A stretch of 43,723 bases of DNA from Dolichospermum sp. LEGE 00240 (GTDB taxonomy: Bacteria > Cyanobacteriota > Cyanobacteriia > Cyanobacteriales > Nostocaceae), in contig NZ_JADEVZ010000041.1 in assembly GCF_015207875.1 (NCBI RefSeq), positions 1 to 43,723 on the forward strand, written 5' to 3'. The position numbers were made by a program, and so were the translations under genes. The stretch's first letter is position 1; every line of letters begins with the position of its first letter. A model generated the notes under the pieces. It ran no database searches. It was given only the letters and a program-made list of their open reading frames with translations, and was not told the origin of the DNA. Of this stretch, positions 33,734-41,045 are shown piece after piece.

Positions 33734-34681
33734 ATGGCTAATCTCAAATCAATACGCGATCGCATCCAGTCGGTCAAAAACACCAAAAAAATCACGGAAG
33801 CCATGCGGCTTGTAGCAGCGGCGAGAGTCCGTCGCGCTCAAGAACAAGTAATTGCTACCCGTCCCTTTGCGGACCGTTTGGCGCAAGTATTGTATGGCTT
33901 GCAAACCAGACTGCGGTTTGAAGATGTTAACCTCCCCCTACTGAAAAAACGTGAAGTTAAAACAGTAGGTTTGTTGGTAATTTCTGGCGATCGGGGTTTG
34001 TGTGGTGGTTACAACGGTAACGTCATCCGTCGTGCCGAAAATCGTGCCAAGGAACTCCAAGCTGAAGGCGTAAACTATACTTATGTATTGGTTGGTCGCA
34101 AAGCTACTCAATACTTCCAACGACGGAATCAGCCTATTGATGCTACCTACAGCGGTTTAGAACAAATTCCTACCGCCGCAGAAGCGACAAATATTGCTGA
34201 TGAACTACTTTCTCTCTTCCTTTCGGAAAAAGTAGACCGGATTGAGCTAGTTTATACAAAATTTGTCTCCTTGGTTAGTTCCCGTCCCGTCATCCAAACC
34301 CTTCTACCTTTGGATACCCAAGGTTTAGAAGCAGCGGATGATGAAGTTTTCCGTTTAACTACCCGTGGTGGTCAATTCCAAGTAGAACGGGAAAAGGTAG
34401 CTAGTACAGTGACAGCCTTACCTAGTGACATGATTTTTGAACAAGATCCAGTGCAAATTCTGGATTCTTTGTTGCCATTATATCTGAGCAATCAGCTATT
34501 AAGAGCGTTACAAGAATCAGCAGCTAGTGAATTAGCCGCACGGATGACAGCAATGAGTAACGCCAGCGATAACGCCGGTGAATTGATTAAAAGTCTATCT
34601 TTGTCTTACAACAAAGCCCGTCAAGCCGCAATTACCCAGGAACTTCTGGAAGTTGTCGGTGGTGCGGAAGCGTTGACTTAA
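33734..34681 (+). CDS. atpC: ATP synthase F1 subunit gamma
   Basis: Central rotor shaft of F1 (315 aa; atpC in cyanobacterial and chloroplast naming, atpG elsewhere). The N-terminal coiled coil [20 protein letters not shown] and the C-terminal [20 protein letters not shown] are diagnostic. It carries the extra segment typical of photosynthetic gamma subunits (about 195-225, [19 protein letters not shown]) without the chloroplast redox cysteine pair. It is the last gene of this operon. Confidence 0.96.
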   Translation: MANLKSIRDRIQSVKNTKKITEAMRLVAAARVRRAQEQVIATRPFADRLAQVLYGLQTRLRFEDVNLPLLKKREVKTVGLLVISGDRGLCGGYNGNVIRRAENRAKELQAEGVNYTYVLVGRKATQYFQRRNQPIDATYSGLEQIPTAAEATNIADELLSLFLSEKVDRIELVYTKFVSLVSSRPVIQTLLPLDTQGLEAADDEVFRLTTRGGQFQVEREKVASTVTALPSDMIFEQDPVQILDSLLPLYLSNQLLRALQESAASELAARMTAMSNASDNAGELIKSLSLSYNKARQAAITQELLEVVGGAEALT

Positions 34682-34736
34682 TTTGGTGATTGGTGGTTGG
34701 TGATTGGTAGAATTAACCATAGCCAATCATCAGTTA

Positions 34737-34921
34737 TTAATAATAATGTGATAATTTATGATATTTTTCTTCATATTTTTCACGAGCATCTACAAATCAG
34801 GATAAATGTTTAACATTGGTAGTAGCAACAATTACTTGATTTCCATTTAATTCTTCTATTTTTGCTTGTGCTGCTAAAATAACAAATTTTATCTGTGTCG
34901 TTGATAAAGTGAAGATTCACC
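34737..34921 (-). pseudogene. PIN-domain toxin C-terminal relic with in-frame stop
   Basis: On the minus strand the frame reads TLSTTQIKFVILAAQAKIEE, then LNGNQVIVATTNVKHLS, a TGA in place of the expected Arg codon, and FVDAREKYEEKYHKL to a TAA at 34737. This matches the end of VapC-like proteins (VATTNVxHLSRFVDARxW). The N-terminal half is absent and the internal stop shows it is dead. Confidence 0.75.
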
Positions 34922-34945
34922 ATGGGATGGAATACTGGTATTGTA

Positions 34946-34973
34946 TGGTGCGTTAATGAAATGTAACGCACCA
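34946..34973. terminator. Strong hairpin, candidate bidirectional terminator
   Basis: TGGTGCGTTA-atgaaatg-TAACGCACCA is a perfect 10-bp stem between the atp operon and the convergent tRNA gene. There is no long T-run after it, so termination is possible but not certain. It also resembles a repeat family common in cyanobacteria (TGGTGCGTTA...TAACGCACC). Confidence 0.5.
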
Positions 34974-35055
34974 CTCTTATAATTACTTTGTTGCGATCTC
35001 ACTTCCTACATCTCCAAAATGCGATCGCAAACCACACTAACAAAAAATTTCAAAA

Positions 35056-35127
35056 GGCCAGCAGTTGGATTTGAACCTACGACCTTCCGATTACAAGTCG
35101 GATGCACTACCACTGTGCTATGCTGGC
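35056..35127 (-). tRNA. trnT-UGU: tRNA-Thr (anticodon UGU)
   Basis: A 72-nt cloverleaf on the minus strand. Acceptor GCCAGCA (35121-35127) pairs with TGCTGGC (35057-35063). The anticodon stem TCCGA/TCGGA encloses CTTGTAA, giving anticodon TGT (reads ACA, threonine). The T-arm GGTTCAAATCC is canonical. The base after the acceptor (35056) would make the discriminator C, and CCA is not encoded. Confidence 0.95.
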
Positions 35128-35356
35128 GGTTTGGGTAAGAACGTTTTTCATTGTCCCACCGATTCCATATTATAGCATAGGCATATTATTTGTCTAGAGG
35201 GTAAACAAAATATTTTTCCAGTTGCCAAGAATCGCTAAAACTAGCTGTCGTGCTGTAGATTGATGCAAAAATATTTGGTACAGTGCAATTGGAGTATTCC
35301 TGGTGACACGGCTATACCAAAGCGCAGGAACATTTGTTCTTTATAGATAATCAAGC

Positions 35357-36277
35357 ATGGCAGCATTGATAGGCAGAGATTTATTAAGTCTAGCGGATCT
35401 GAGTTCTGAGGAACTGCAAGAACTTCTGGAATTGGCTACTCAACTCAAGTCAGAAAAACTCAAGTTGCATTGTAACAAGGTTCTAGGTTTGTTATTTTCC
35501 AAAGCTTCAACACGCACTAGAGTCAGTTTTACAGTCGCAATGTACCAACTGGGCGGACAGGTAATTGATCTCCATCCTAATGTCACTCAGGTGAGTCGAG
35601 GAGAACCTATCCAGGATACTGCTAGGGTGTTAGATCGTTATTTAGATGTTTTAGCAATTCGTACCTTTGCTCAACAGGAGTTGGAAACTTTTGCCAAATA
35701 TGCGAAAATTCCTGTAATTAATGCCCTCACGGATTTAGAACACCCCTGCCAGATATTGGCAGATTTACTCACCATTCAAGAAAAATTTGGCAGTTTGGCA
35801 GGTTTAACATTAACCTATGTCGGTGATGGGAATAATGTCGCTAATTCCCTGATGTTGGGTTGTGCTTTGGTGGGAATGAATGTCAGAATCGCTTTTCCGT
35901 CAGGATATGCCCCAGATGCAGAAATTGTGGAAAAAACTAGGGAAATAGCTAATAAAAAAACTGAAGTTATCTTGACTCACGATCCTGAAGCAGCAGCAAA
36001 AGGTGCATCCGTACTTTATACTGACGTTTGGGCAAGCATGGGGCAAGAAACACAAGCCAATAATCGCTTCCCTGTTTTTCAACCTTATCAAATTTCACAA
36101 CAATTATTAAGTCTTGCAGATCCAGAAGCAATTGTTTTACACTGCTTACCAGCCCATCGCGGTGAAGAAATTACTGAAGAGGTAATTGAAGGTTCACAAT
36201 CACGGGTTTGGGATCAGGCAGAAAATCGCCTCCACGCTCAAAAAGCTTTACTTGCAAGTATTCTTGGGGCAAAATAA
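35357..36277 (+). CDS. argF: Ornithine carbamoyltransferase
   Basis: Cytosolic enzyme that makes citrulline from ornithine and carbamoyl phosphate for arginine synthesis. The 306-residue length is normal. Carbamoyl-phosphate binding STRTR is at 51-55 and HPCQ at 129-132, with the ornithine-binding DVWASMGQE near 224 and the HCLPAHRGEEI signature with catalytic Cys near 263. Upstream of ATG 35357 I see no clear ArgR box. It is transcribed divergently from the tRNA and followed after 220 bases by lexA. Confidence 0.96.
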   Translation: MAALIGRDLLSLADLSSEELQELLELATQLKSEKLKLHCNKVLGLLFSKASTRTRVSFTVAMYQLGGQVIDLHPNVTQVSRGEPIQDTARVLDRYLDVLAIRTFAQQELETFAKYAKIPVINALTDLEHPCQILADLLTIQEKFGSLAGLTLTYVGDGNNVANSLMLGCALVGMNVRIAFPSGYAPDAEIVEKTREIANKKTEVILTHDPEAAAKGASVLYTDVWASMGQETQANNRFPVFQPYQISQQLLSLADPEAIVLHCLPAHRGEEITEEVIEGSQSRVWDQAENRLHAQKALLASILGAK

Positions 36278-36289
36278 CAGTATTGGTAA

Positions 36290-36420
36290 TGGGTAATTGG
36301 TAATTGGTAATGGGTAATTGGTGAAATTCTTATCTGTTCCCTGTTCCCTGTTCCCTATTCCCTGTTCCCCGTTCCTTCCTGTTCCCTATTCCCTATTAGT
36401 TACTAATTACCATGAATTTT
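36290..36420. repeat. GGTAATT and TTCCCTG heptamer repeats
   Basis: Tandem GGTAATTGGTAATGGGTAAT units (36286-36321) are followed by CTGTTCCCTGTTCCCTATTC units (36336-36398) in the argF-lexA gap. Confidence 0.8.
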
Positions 36421-36451
36421 TAATAAAAACTTGTTAAGGGAAGAATTTTGT

Positions 36452-36465
36452 AGTACCAATGTTCT
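36452..36465 (+). promoter_or_regulatory. LexA box (SOS operator)
   Basis: AGTACCAATGTTCT matches the cyanobacterial LexA consensus RGTACnnnDGTWCB at every position. It is centred about 40 bases upstream of the lexA start codon, as expected for autoregulation. Confidence 0.82.
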
Positions 36466-36498
36466 AGGGACATTTATTATTTACTTCCCAAAAAAATT

Positions 36499-37104
36499 AT
36501 GGAACGTCTCACAGAACCCCAAAAAGAACTATACGAATGGTTGGTAGAATATATCAGGTTGAATCAACATTCTCCATCAATTCGCCAAATGATGGAAGGG
36601 ATGAATTTGAAATCTCCCGCACCCATTCAAAGTCGGTTAGAACATTTACGCAATAAGGGCTATATTGGCTGGAATGAAGGCAGGGCAAGAACTTTGCGGA
36701 TAGTTCATCCTGTTAAACAAGGTATACCAATTTTAGGAACTATTGCCGCTGGTGGTTTAATTGAACCGTTCACTGATGCGGTGGAACATTTAGATTTGGC
36801 TAATTTATCATTACCTCCTCAAAGCTATGCCTTAAGAGTCGCGGGGGATAGTATGATTGAGGATTTAATAGCAGATGGTGATGTCGTATTTTTGCGCCCT
36901 GTAGCCGAACCAAATCAATTAAAAAATGGAACTATCGTCGCGGCGAGGGTGGAAGGACATGGAACAACTTTAAAACGATTTTATCGCCATGATGATCTTG
37001 TCACTCTTAAACCTGCAAATCGTAATTATCACCCGATAGAAGTATCAGCAATGCAAGTAGAGGTACAAGGTTCTTTGGTGGGTATTTGGCGTAATTATAA
37101 CTAA
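36499..37104 (+). CDS. lexA: LexA repressor
   Basis: Transcriptional repressor with a self-cleaving S24 peptidase domain (201 aa). The winged-helix part (1-70) includes QHSPSIRQMMEGMNLKSPAP. The cleavage site Ala84-Gly85 (TIAAGG) and the Ser118 (AGDSMIE) / Lys159 (TTLKRF) dyad are all present, so RecA-stimulated self-cleavage should be possible. Some cyanobacterial LexA proteins have lost these residues. A perfect LexA box lies at 36452-36465. The downstream helicase begins 87 bases later across a repeat. Confidence 0.94.
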   Translation: MERLTEPQKELYEWLVEYIRLNQHSPSIRQMMEGMNLKSPAPIQSRLEHLRNKGYIGWNEGRARTLRIVHPVKQGIPILGTIAAGGLIEPFTDAVEHLDLANLSLPPQSYALRVAGDSMIEDLIADGDVVFLRPVAEPNQLKNGTIVAARVEGHGTTLKRFYRHDDLVTLKPANRNYHPIEVSAMQVEVQGSLVGIWRNYN

Positions 37105-37105
37105 A

Positions 37106-37180
37106 GAGGGTAATGGGTAATGGGTCATAAATTCTTACCACCAATTACCAGTCACCAATTACCAATCACCAATCACCAAT
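37106..37180. repeat. GGTAATG / CCAATTACCAATCA repeats between lexA and the helicase
   Basis: GGGTAATGGGTAATGGGT is followed by ACCAATTACCAGTCACCAAT-type heptamers. The two halves can pair (GGTAAT/ATTACC). The run ends about 10 bases before the helicase ATG. Confidence 0.75.
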
Positions 37181-37190
37181 TTGCAAATTT

Positions 37191-38672
37191 ATGTACCTAA
37201 CGCGAAATGTAGTACCGAAATTGCCTACTTTTAAGCTCAAGTTACCTTATGCGGGGGAGAAAAAGGGCAGTTATCAAGTTAAGAAATCATTACCGGGATG
37301 TCCAAAAATGCCTTTATCTCTGCAATTGCGGGGATATCAACGCCAAGCAGTGACCAGCTGGTTTGCTAATCATGGTAGGGGGACATTAAAAATGGCTACT
37401 GGTAGTGGTAAGACTATTACTGCATTAGCGATCGCTTGCGAATTGTACCAGCAAATTGGTTTACAAGTCCTGTTGGTGGTGTGTCCCTATCGTCATCTTG
37501 TTACCCAATGGGGCAGAGAATGTGGGAAATTTAACTTACAGCCGATTTTAGCATTTGATAATTTACGCAGTTGGCAAAGTCAACTTTCTACACAAATCTA
37601 TAATTTGTCTTCTGGTTCTCAAGATTTCGTCACGGTAATTACCACTAACTCGACTTTAATTAGTGATGGTTTGCAGACACAACTTAAATATTTTCCGCCA
37701 AAAACTTTGATTATTGGTGATGAAGCCCATAATTTAGGCGCACCAAAGTTAGAAGAAAGTTTACCCCGCAATGTCGGGTTACGTCTAGCTTTATCCGCCA
37801 CACCAGAAAGATATTTTGATGATGATGGCACAGAATCTTTATTAGATTATTTTGGCAATATTCTTCAACCTGAATTTAGCTTACAGGATGCCATTTCTCA
37901 AGGTGCATTAGTTCATTATATCTATAACCCTGTATTAGTAGAATTAACAGAAAATGAGAGTATCGCTTATTTAAAATTAACCAAAAAAATTGGGCGTTCT
38001 CTGCTTTATCGAGATCGAGATATGGGAGAAATAGGAGATTTTGAAGACAACGAAGATATCAAATCATTATTAATGCAAAGGGCGCGATTAATTGGCACAG
38101 CGGAAAATAAATTAATCGCCTTAAAAGAATTAATGTCAACTCGTCGAGAAACTACTCACACACTATTTTATTGTAGTGATGGTTCTCAAGAAATCGGACA
38201 ACGTTATTCTCTACGCCAACTCAAAGCCGTTTCTCAACTTTTGGGAGGAGAATTAGGTTATAAAGTCAGCACCTACACAGCAAATACTTCTTTAGAAGAA
38301 AGGGAAACTTTACGTCGTCAATTTGAAAGTGGAGAATTACAAGGTTTAGTCGCAATTCGCTGTTTAGATGAAGGTGTAGATATTCCCGCAATTCAAACCG
38401 CAGTCATTTTATCAAGTTCAGGAAATCCCCGCCAATTTATCCAACGTCGAGGACGGGTTTTACGTCCTCACCCTGGCAAGGAACGGGCAACGATTTTTGA
38501 TATGATTGTGTTACCACCAGATTTGGATAGAGAAACTATTGAAGTGGAACGGAATTTATTAAAGAAGGAATTAAAGAGGTTTGTGGAATTTGCTGATTTA
38601 GCGGATAATGCTGGGGAAGCGAGGATGAAGTTATTAGCTTTGCAAAAACGATATGGGTTATTAGATATTTAA
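37191..38672 (+). CDS. Superfamily 2 DEAH-box helicase
   Basis: A 493-residue SF2 helicase resembling the ATPase half of type III/type I restriction subunits. Motif I is ATGSGKT (69-75), motif II DEAH (177-180, IIGDEAHNL), motif III LSATP (about 200) and motif VI QFIQRRGRVLRP (about 415). The Q-motif-like LQLRGYQRQAV is at 45-55. Similar cyanobacterial proteins have, as I recall, been annotated as the restriction component of DNA phosphorothioation systems, but no dnd genes are in this window. The first ~40 residues are unusual and the real start may be an internal Met (for example Met40). Confidence 0.8.
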   Translation: MYLTRNVVPKLPTFKLKLPYAGEKKGSYQVKKSLPGCPKMPLSLQLRGYQRQAVTSWFANHGRGTLKMATGSGKTITALAIACELYQQIGLQVLLVVCPYRHLVTQWGRECGKFNLQPILAFDNLRSWQSQLSTQIYNLSSGSQDFVTVITTNSTLISDGLQTQLKYFPPKTLIIGDEAHNLGAPKLEESLPRNVGLRLALSATPERYFDDDGTESLLDYFGNILQPEFSLQDAISQGALVHYIYNPVLVELTENESIAYLKLTKKIGRSLLYRDRDMGEIGDFEDNEDIKSLLMQRARLIGTAENKLIALKELMSTRRETTHTLFYCSDGSQEIGQRYSLRQLKAVSQLLGGELGYKVSTYTANTSLEERETLRRQFESGELQGLVAIRCLDEGVDIPAIQTAVILSSSGNPRQFIQRRGRVLRPHPGKERATIFDMIVLPPDLDRETIEVERNLLKKELKRFVEFADLADNAGEARMKLLALQKRYGLLDI

Positions 38673-38761
38673 TTTTGTGGAAATTTATCAATAGTTATTG
38701 ACTTTATGTACCAGAAAAAGGTAAGATACTGTTTAGTAAATACTGTTGAGGAGAAAAGGTA

Positions 38762-38995
38762 ATGAAAACAATAGAAACAGTTGTGAATGTTACCCCAGAG
38801 CGGCAAATTATAGTGCAATTACCTCCAGATATCCCCGCAGGTGAATATCAAGTAGTTATAGTTCTTAATGAAAGTGTTAAATCAGATCAATTAGTAGTGA
38901 AAAATCAAGCAAAAAGGTTTGAATATTCAGATTATCCTGTGGGTTTAGTTGCTGATAATTTCACGTTTCGTAGAGAAGATTTATATGATAGATAA
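38762..38995 (+). CDS. Antitoxin of VapBC-like pair
   Basis: A 77-residue protein directly upstream of a PIN toxin. The N-terminal beta-rich part (VNVTPERQIIVQLPPDIPAG, then EYQVVIVL) and the C-terminal acidic tail (ADNFTFRREDLYDR) match the small cyanobacterial antitoxins found before PIN genes. TTGAGGAGAAAAGG upstream of ATG 38762 is a strong ribosome-binding site. The stop lies 11 bases inside the toxin gene. Antitoxin identity is by position and tail type. Confidence 0.8.
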   Translation: MKTIETVVNVTPERQIIVQLPPDIPAGEYQVVIVLNESVKSDQLVVKNQAKRFEYSDYPVGLVADNFTFRREDLYDR

Positions 38996-39428
38996 AGCGG
39001 TTTTTATAGATACAAATATTCTGATTTATAGCAATTTAGCTTTATCACCATTTCACACACAAGCAATACAAAAATTACAATATTTTGCTGATCAAGATAT
39101 GGAGATGTGGATTAGTCGGCAAACTTTGCGAGAATATTTATCAGGAATGACAAGACGTAGTGATTTAACTGGAACAATTCCTATTACTTCTTTAGTGGCT
39201 GATGTTAAATATTTTAGTAGTTATTTTCATGTTGCTGAAAATACTGCTTTAGTAACTGAAAGATTATTGAAATTAATGACAGAAATCAACATTGGTGGTA
39301 AGCAGGTACATGATGCTAATATAGTTGCCACAATGTTAGTCTATGGCATTCCTCGGTTGCTGACCCACAATATAGGCGATTTTGCTAGATTTTCTGAATT
39401 AATTACTATCTTATCGTTAGAAAATTAA
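38985..39428 (+). CDS. PIN-domain toxin (VapC-like)
   Basis: A complete PIN domain of 147 residues, predicted endoribonuclease. Acidic residues are present: Asp in VFIDTNILIYSN, Glu in RQTLREYLSGM, Asp in KQVHDANIVATM and Asp in LTHNIGDFARF. The frame is open upstream to 38949, but ATG 38985 (MIDKAVFIDTN) is the family start and overlaps the antitoxin by 11 bases. This is the most intact TA pair in the window. Confidence 0.88.
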   Translation: MIDKAVFIDTNILIYSNLALSPFHTQAIQKLQYFADQDMEMWISRQTLREYLSGMTRRSDLTGTIPITSLVADVKYFSSYFHVAENTALVTERLLKLMTEINIGGKQVHDANIVATMLVYGIPRLLTHNIGDFARFSELITILSLEN

Positions 39429-39465
39429 TAAATGAAAATAAATTTTCCAGTCATTACTAATAAAC

Positions 39466-39783
39466 TTACTCATCCTCTAATTGCACACCTTCAATTAGTT
39501 TATGAGCAGCTTCAGACATTTCTGTTGTATAAGGTTGTAGTGTATTATCTTTCAATGCTTCTGTGGTAGCAAAATCAAGAAACAGCCGCATTAATAGCGA
39601 GTCTTCTGCATCTTCATCATCATGCAATTGAGGAACAATATATTTACCAGCATCACCCCCACCAATCATCATATAACTTTCATCATCAACTTCTAAACTA
39701 ACTAAAGTTTTAGTATTACCATCTAAATCACAAATAGCTGTTTTAAAATGTAGATGATTTTTAGATGGACAGTTAGCTATTGA
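39466..39783 (-). pseudogene. N-terminally truncated acidic protein gene
   Basis: An open minus-strand frame of 106 codons without a start at its beginning; the first Met (at 39672) falls inside what looks like a continuous strand pattern: CPSKNHLHFKTAICDLDGNT, TKTLVSLEVDDESYMMIGGG, then GKYIVPQLHDDEDAEDSLLM and an acidic tail ending EGVQLEDE. The family is not recognised, although the pattern resembles some small immunity-type proteins. The frame begins immediately after a TGA, next to a HEAT-like relic, so a 5' truncation is likely. Confidence 0.4.
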
Positions 39784-39797
39784 TCATCCTGTCATCC

Positions 39798-39890
39798 TTA
39801 ACAAGCAACTGCACTAAGTATATCTATACTTATTTGAGCCGCTTCTCTAACATCAGGATGGGGGTCTTTTTCCATTTCAACGGGACAATT
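39798..39890 (-). pseudogene. HEAT-repeat protein C-terminal relic
   Basis: The minus-strand frame reads CPVEMEKDPHPDVREAAQIS and IDILSAVAC to a TAA at 39798. DPHPDVREAA is a typical HEAT-repeat helix pair. The remainder of the gene is absent upstream. Confidence 0.5.
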
Positions 39891-39894
39891 ACCG

Positions 39895-40263
39895 ATTCAA
39901 AATTCCCAACTCTGTACGCATAATGTTTTGCTCTCAAGAGCCTCCCATTTCTGGGGTAATGTTAGCTGATGCCTACGGCACGCCGCGCGAACGACCAGTT
40001 ATCAGAGCTTTTTAGACTTGCAACACTGTTTCTGTTACCTTAAAACTGTTTAATTGCAAATGACAGAGCAGGGAACTAGTGAAGCAGCGCGGTCTTGGGG
40101 GTTTCCCCCATGAGCGACTGCTGAACCCCGGAGGGGCTTCGCATTCCGGGGTGTCGTGACTCAAATAACGGCTACCATGAGAGTAAACTCAGGGTGGTCT
40201 GGTCAGTATGGCTTGCTTGATTTCTCTTACAAGCCCAGTCCCTTTAGGGCTGGGTTACTGACT
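39895..40263 (+). mobile_element. Relic of an IS200/IS605 TnpB-type element: 3' non-coding end
   Basis: The stretch has the look of the non-coding 3' part of cyanobacterial tnpB elements: GCAGCGCGGTCTTGGGGGTT with a GGGGGTTTCCCCC hairpin (about 40099-40111), an ACCCCGGA...TCCGGGGT stem (about 40125-40153), then CTCTTACAAGCCCAGTCCCT and a terminal hairpin CCCAG-tccctttaggg-CTGGG (40234-40254) followed by TTACTGAC. No tnpB or tnpA frame remains. The left boundary is uncertain. Confidence 0.5.
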
Positions 40264-40329
40264 AATCTTATATCAATTATCTCTAACTTGGGACTATTGA
40301 CAGAATTGCTTCTATCTTAACTTGTGACC

Positions 40330-40530
40330 AATGGTGTGGCATCTAGGTTCGCCCTGGGTGCTTATTCAGCAAGCCCTACTTAAAGGGGATATACGGATGT
40401 AAAGACGCAGGTTATTAGCTCCTGGCCTTATCTAACTCAGAGGTGGGACTCTCCGGTCAACTTTCGGTCTGCCCGACCGTAGTTGCATGACTGCAAGTCC
40501 TATTGAGGATGAAAATTTTTTGTTTCAAAA
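40330..40530. other. Hairpin-rich GC-elevated segment upstream of topA, possible structured RNA
   Basis: Several local stems lie in order: GGGTGCTTATTCAGCAAGCC (about 40358-40377), CGGTC...GACCG (40457-40482), TTGCA-TGAC-TGCAA (about 40485-40498), and an outer GGACT/AGTCC pair (about 40447 and 40497). GC content is well above the flanks. I could not match it to RNase P, tmRNA, SRP or 6S RNA signatures. No ORF is present on either strand. Confidence 0.35.
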
Positions 40531-40761
40531 TTCTGATTCGTCTAGTGCCTATAAATCTCTTACCTACTGCTTGTTGAAACTAGAACAATGCAGTAGAACC
40601 CCATAGATTTAATTGTCAAGGTACAGACTACCGTTAGGCAGTTAGGTTTTTATACAGGTTGATTACTTTTCCTGTCAATTGAGATTATAACATCAAATAT
40701 AATCAACTTATCACTGGGGATAAATCCCCTCTTACAGCTTTCATCCCCGGATGAAAAGACA

Positions 40762-40798
40762 TTGACCCCTAAAAATTTTGGGGATTTTTAGGGATCAA
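40762..40798. repeat. 14-bp inverted repeat, one mismatch
   Basis: TTGACCCCTAAAAA (40762-40775) faces TTTTTAGGGATCAA (40785-40798) with a 9-base loop containing TTGGGG. It lies about 250 bases upstream of topA and could be a stem in its leader or a terminator of upstream transcription. Confidence 0.55.
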
Positions 40799-41045
40799 TT
40801 CCGGGGTTTTTAGCCTATCTTCTTATAAGTTAAGGATGGAGATGACTGACAAATTGACTCTCAAAGGTTGCTTCCAGCATTCTCATGCCTAATCACCGCA
40901 CCTGAAGTTGATAAAATTCCCCCCTGTTGGGTAGTTTGTGTAAGGATACAATCACTGCTGAGGCGTGGTATTTCACCTTGACATTTCGCAAAAATTAACC
41001 CAACTTAACTATTTAGCTGCATAGCTATTATTCTTTTAAATTTCC

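Noticed and set aside
40330-40530. RNase P, tmRNA, SRP or 6S RNA
   Set aside because: None of the conserved cores I know (for example GAGGAAAGTCCGGGCTCC, the tmRNA tag, or the SRP GGAAGGA loop) is present.
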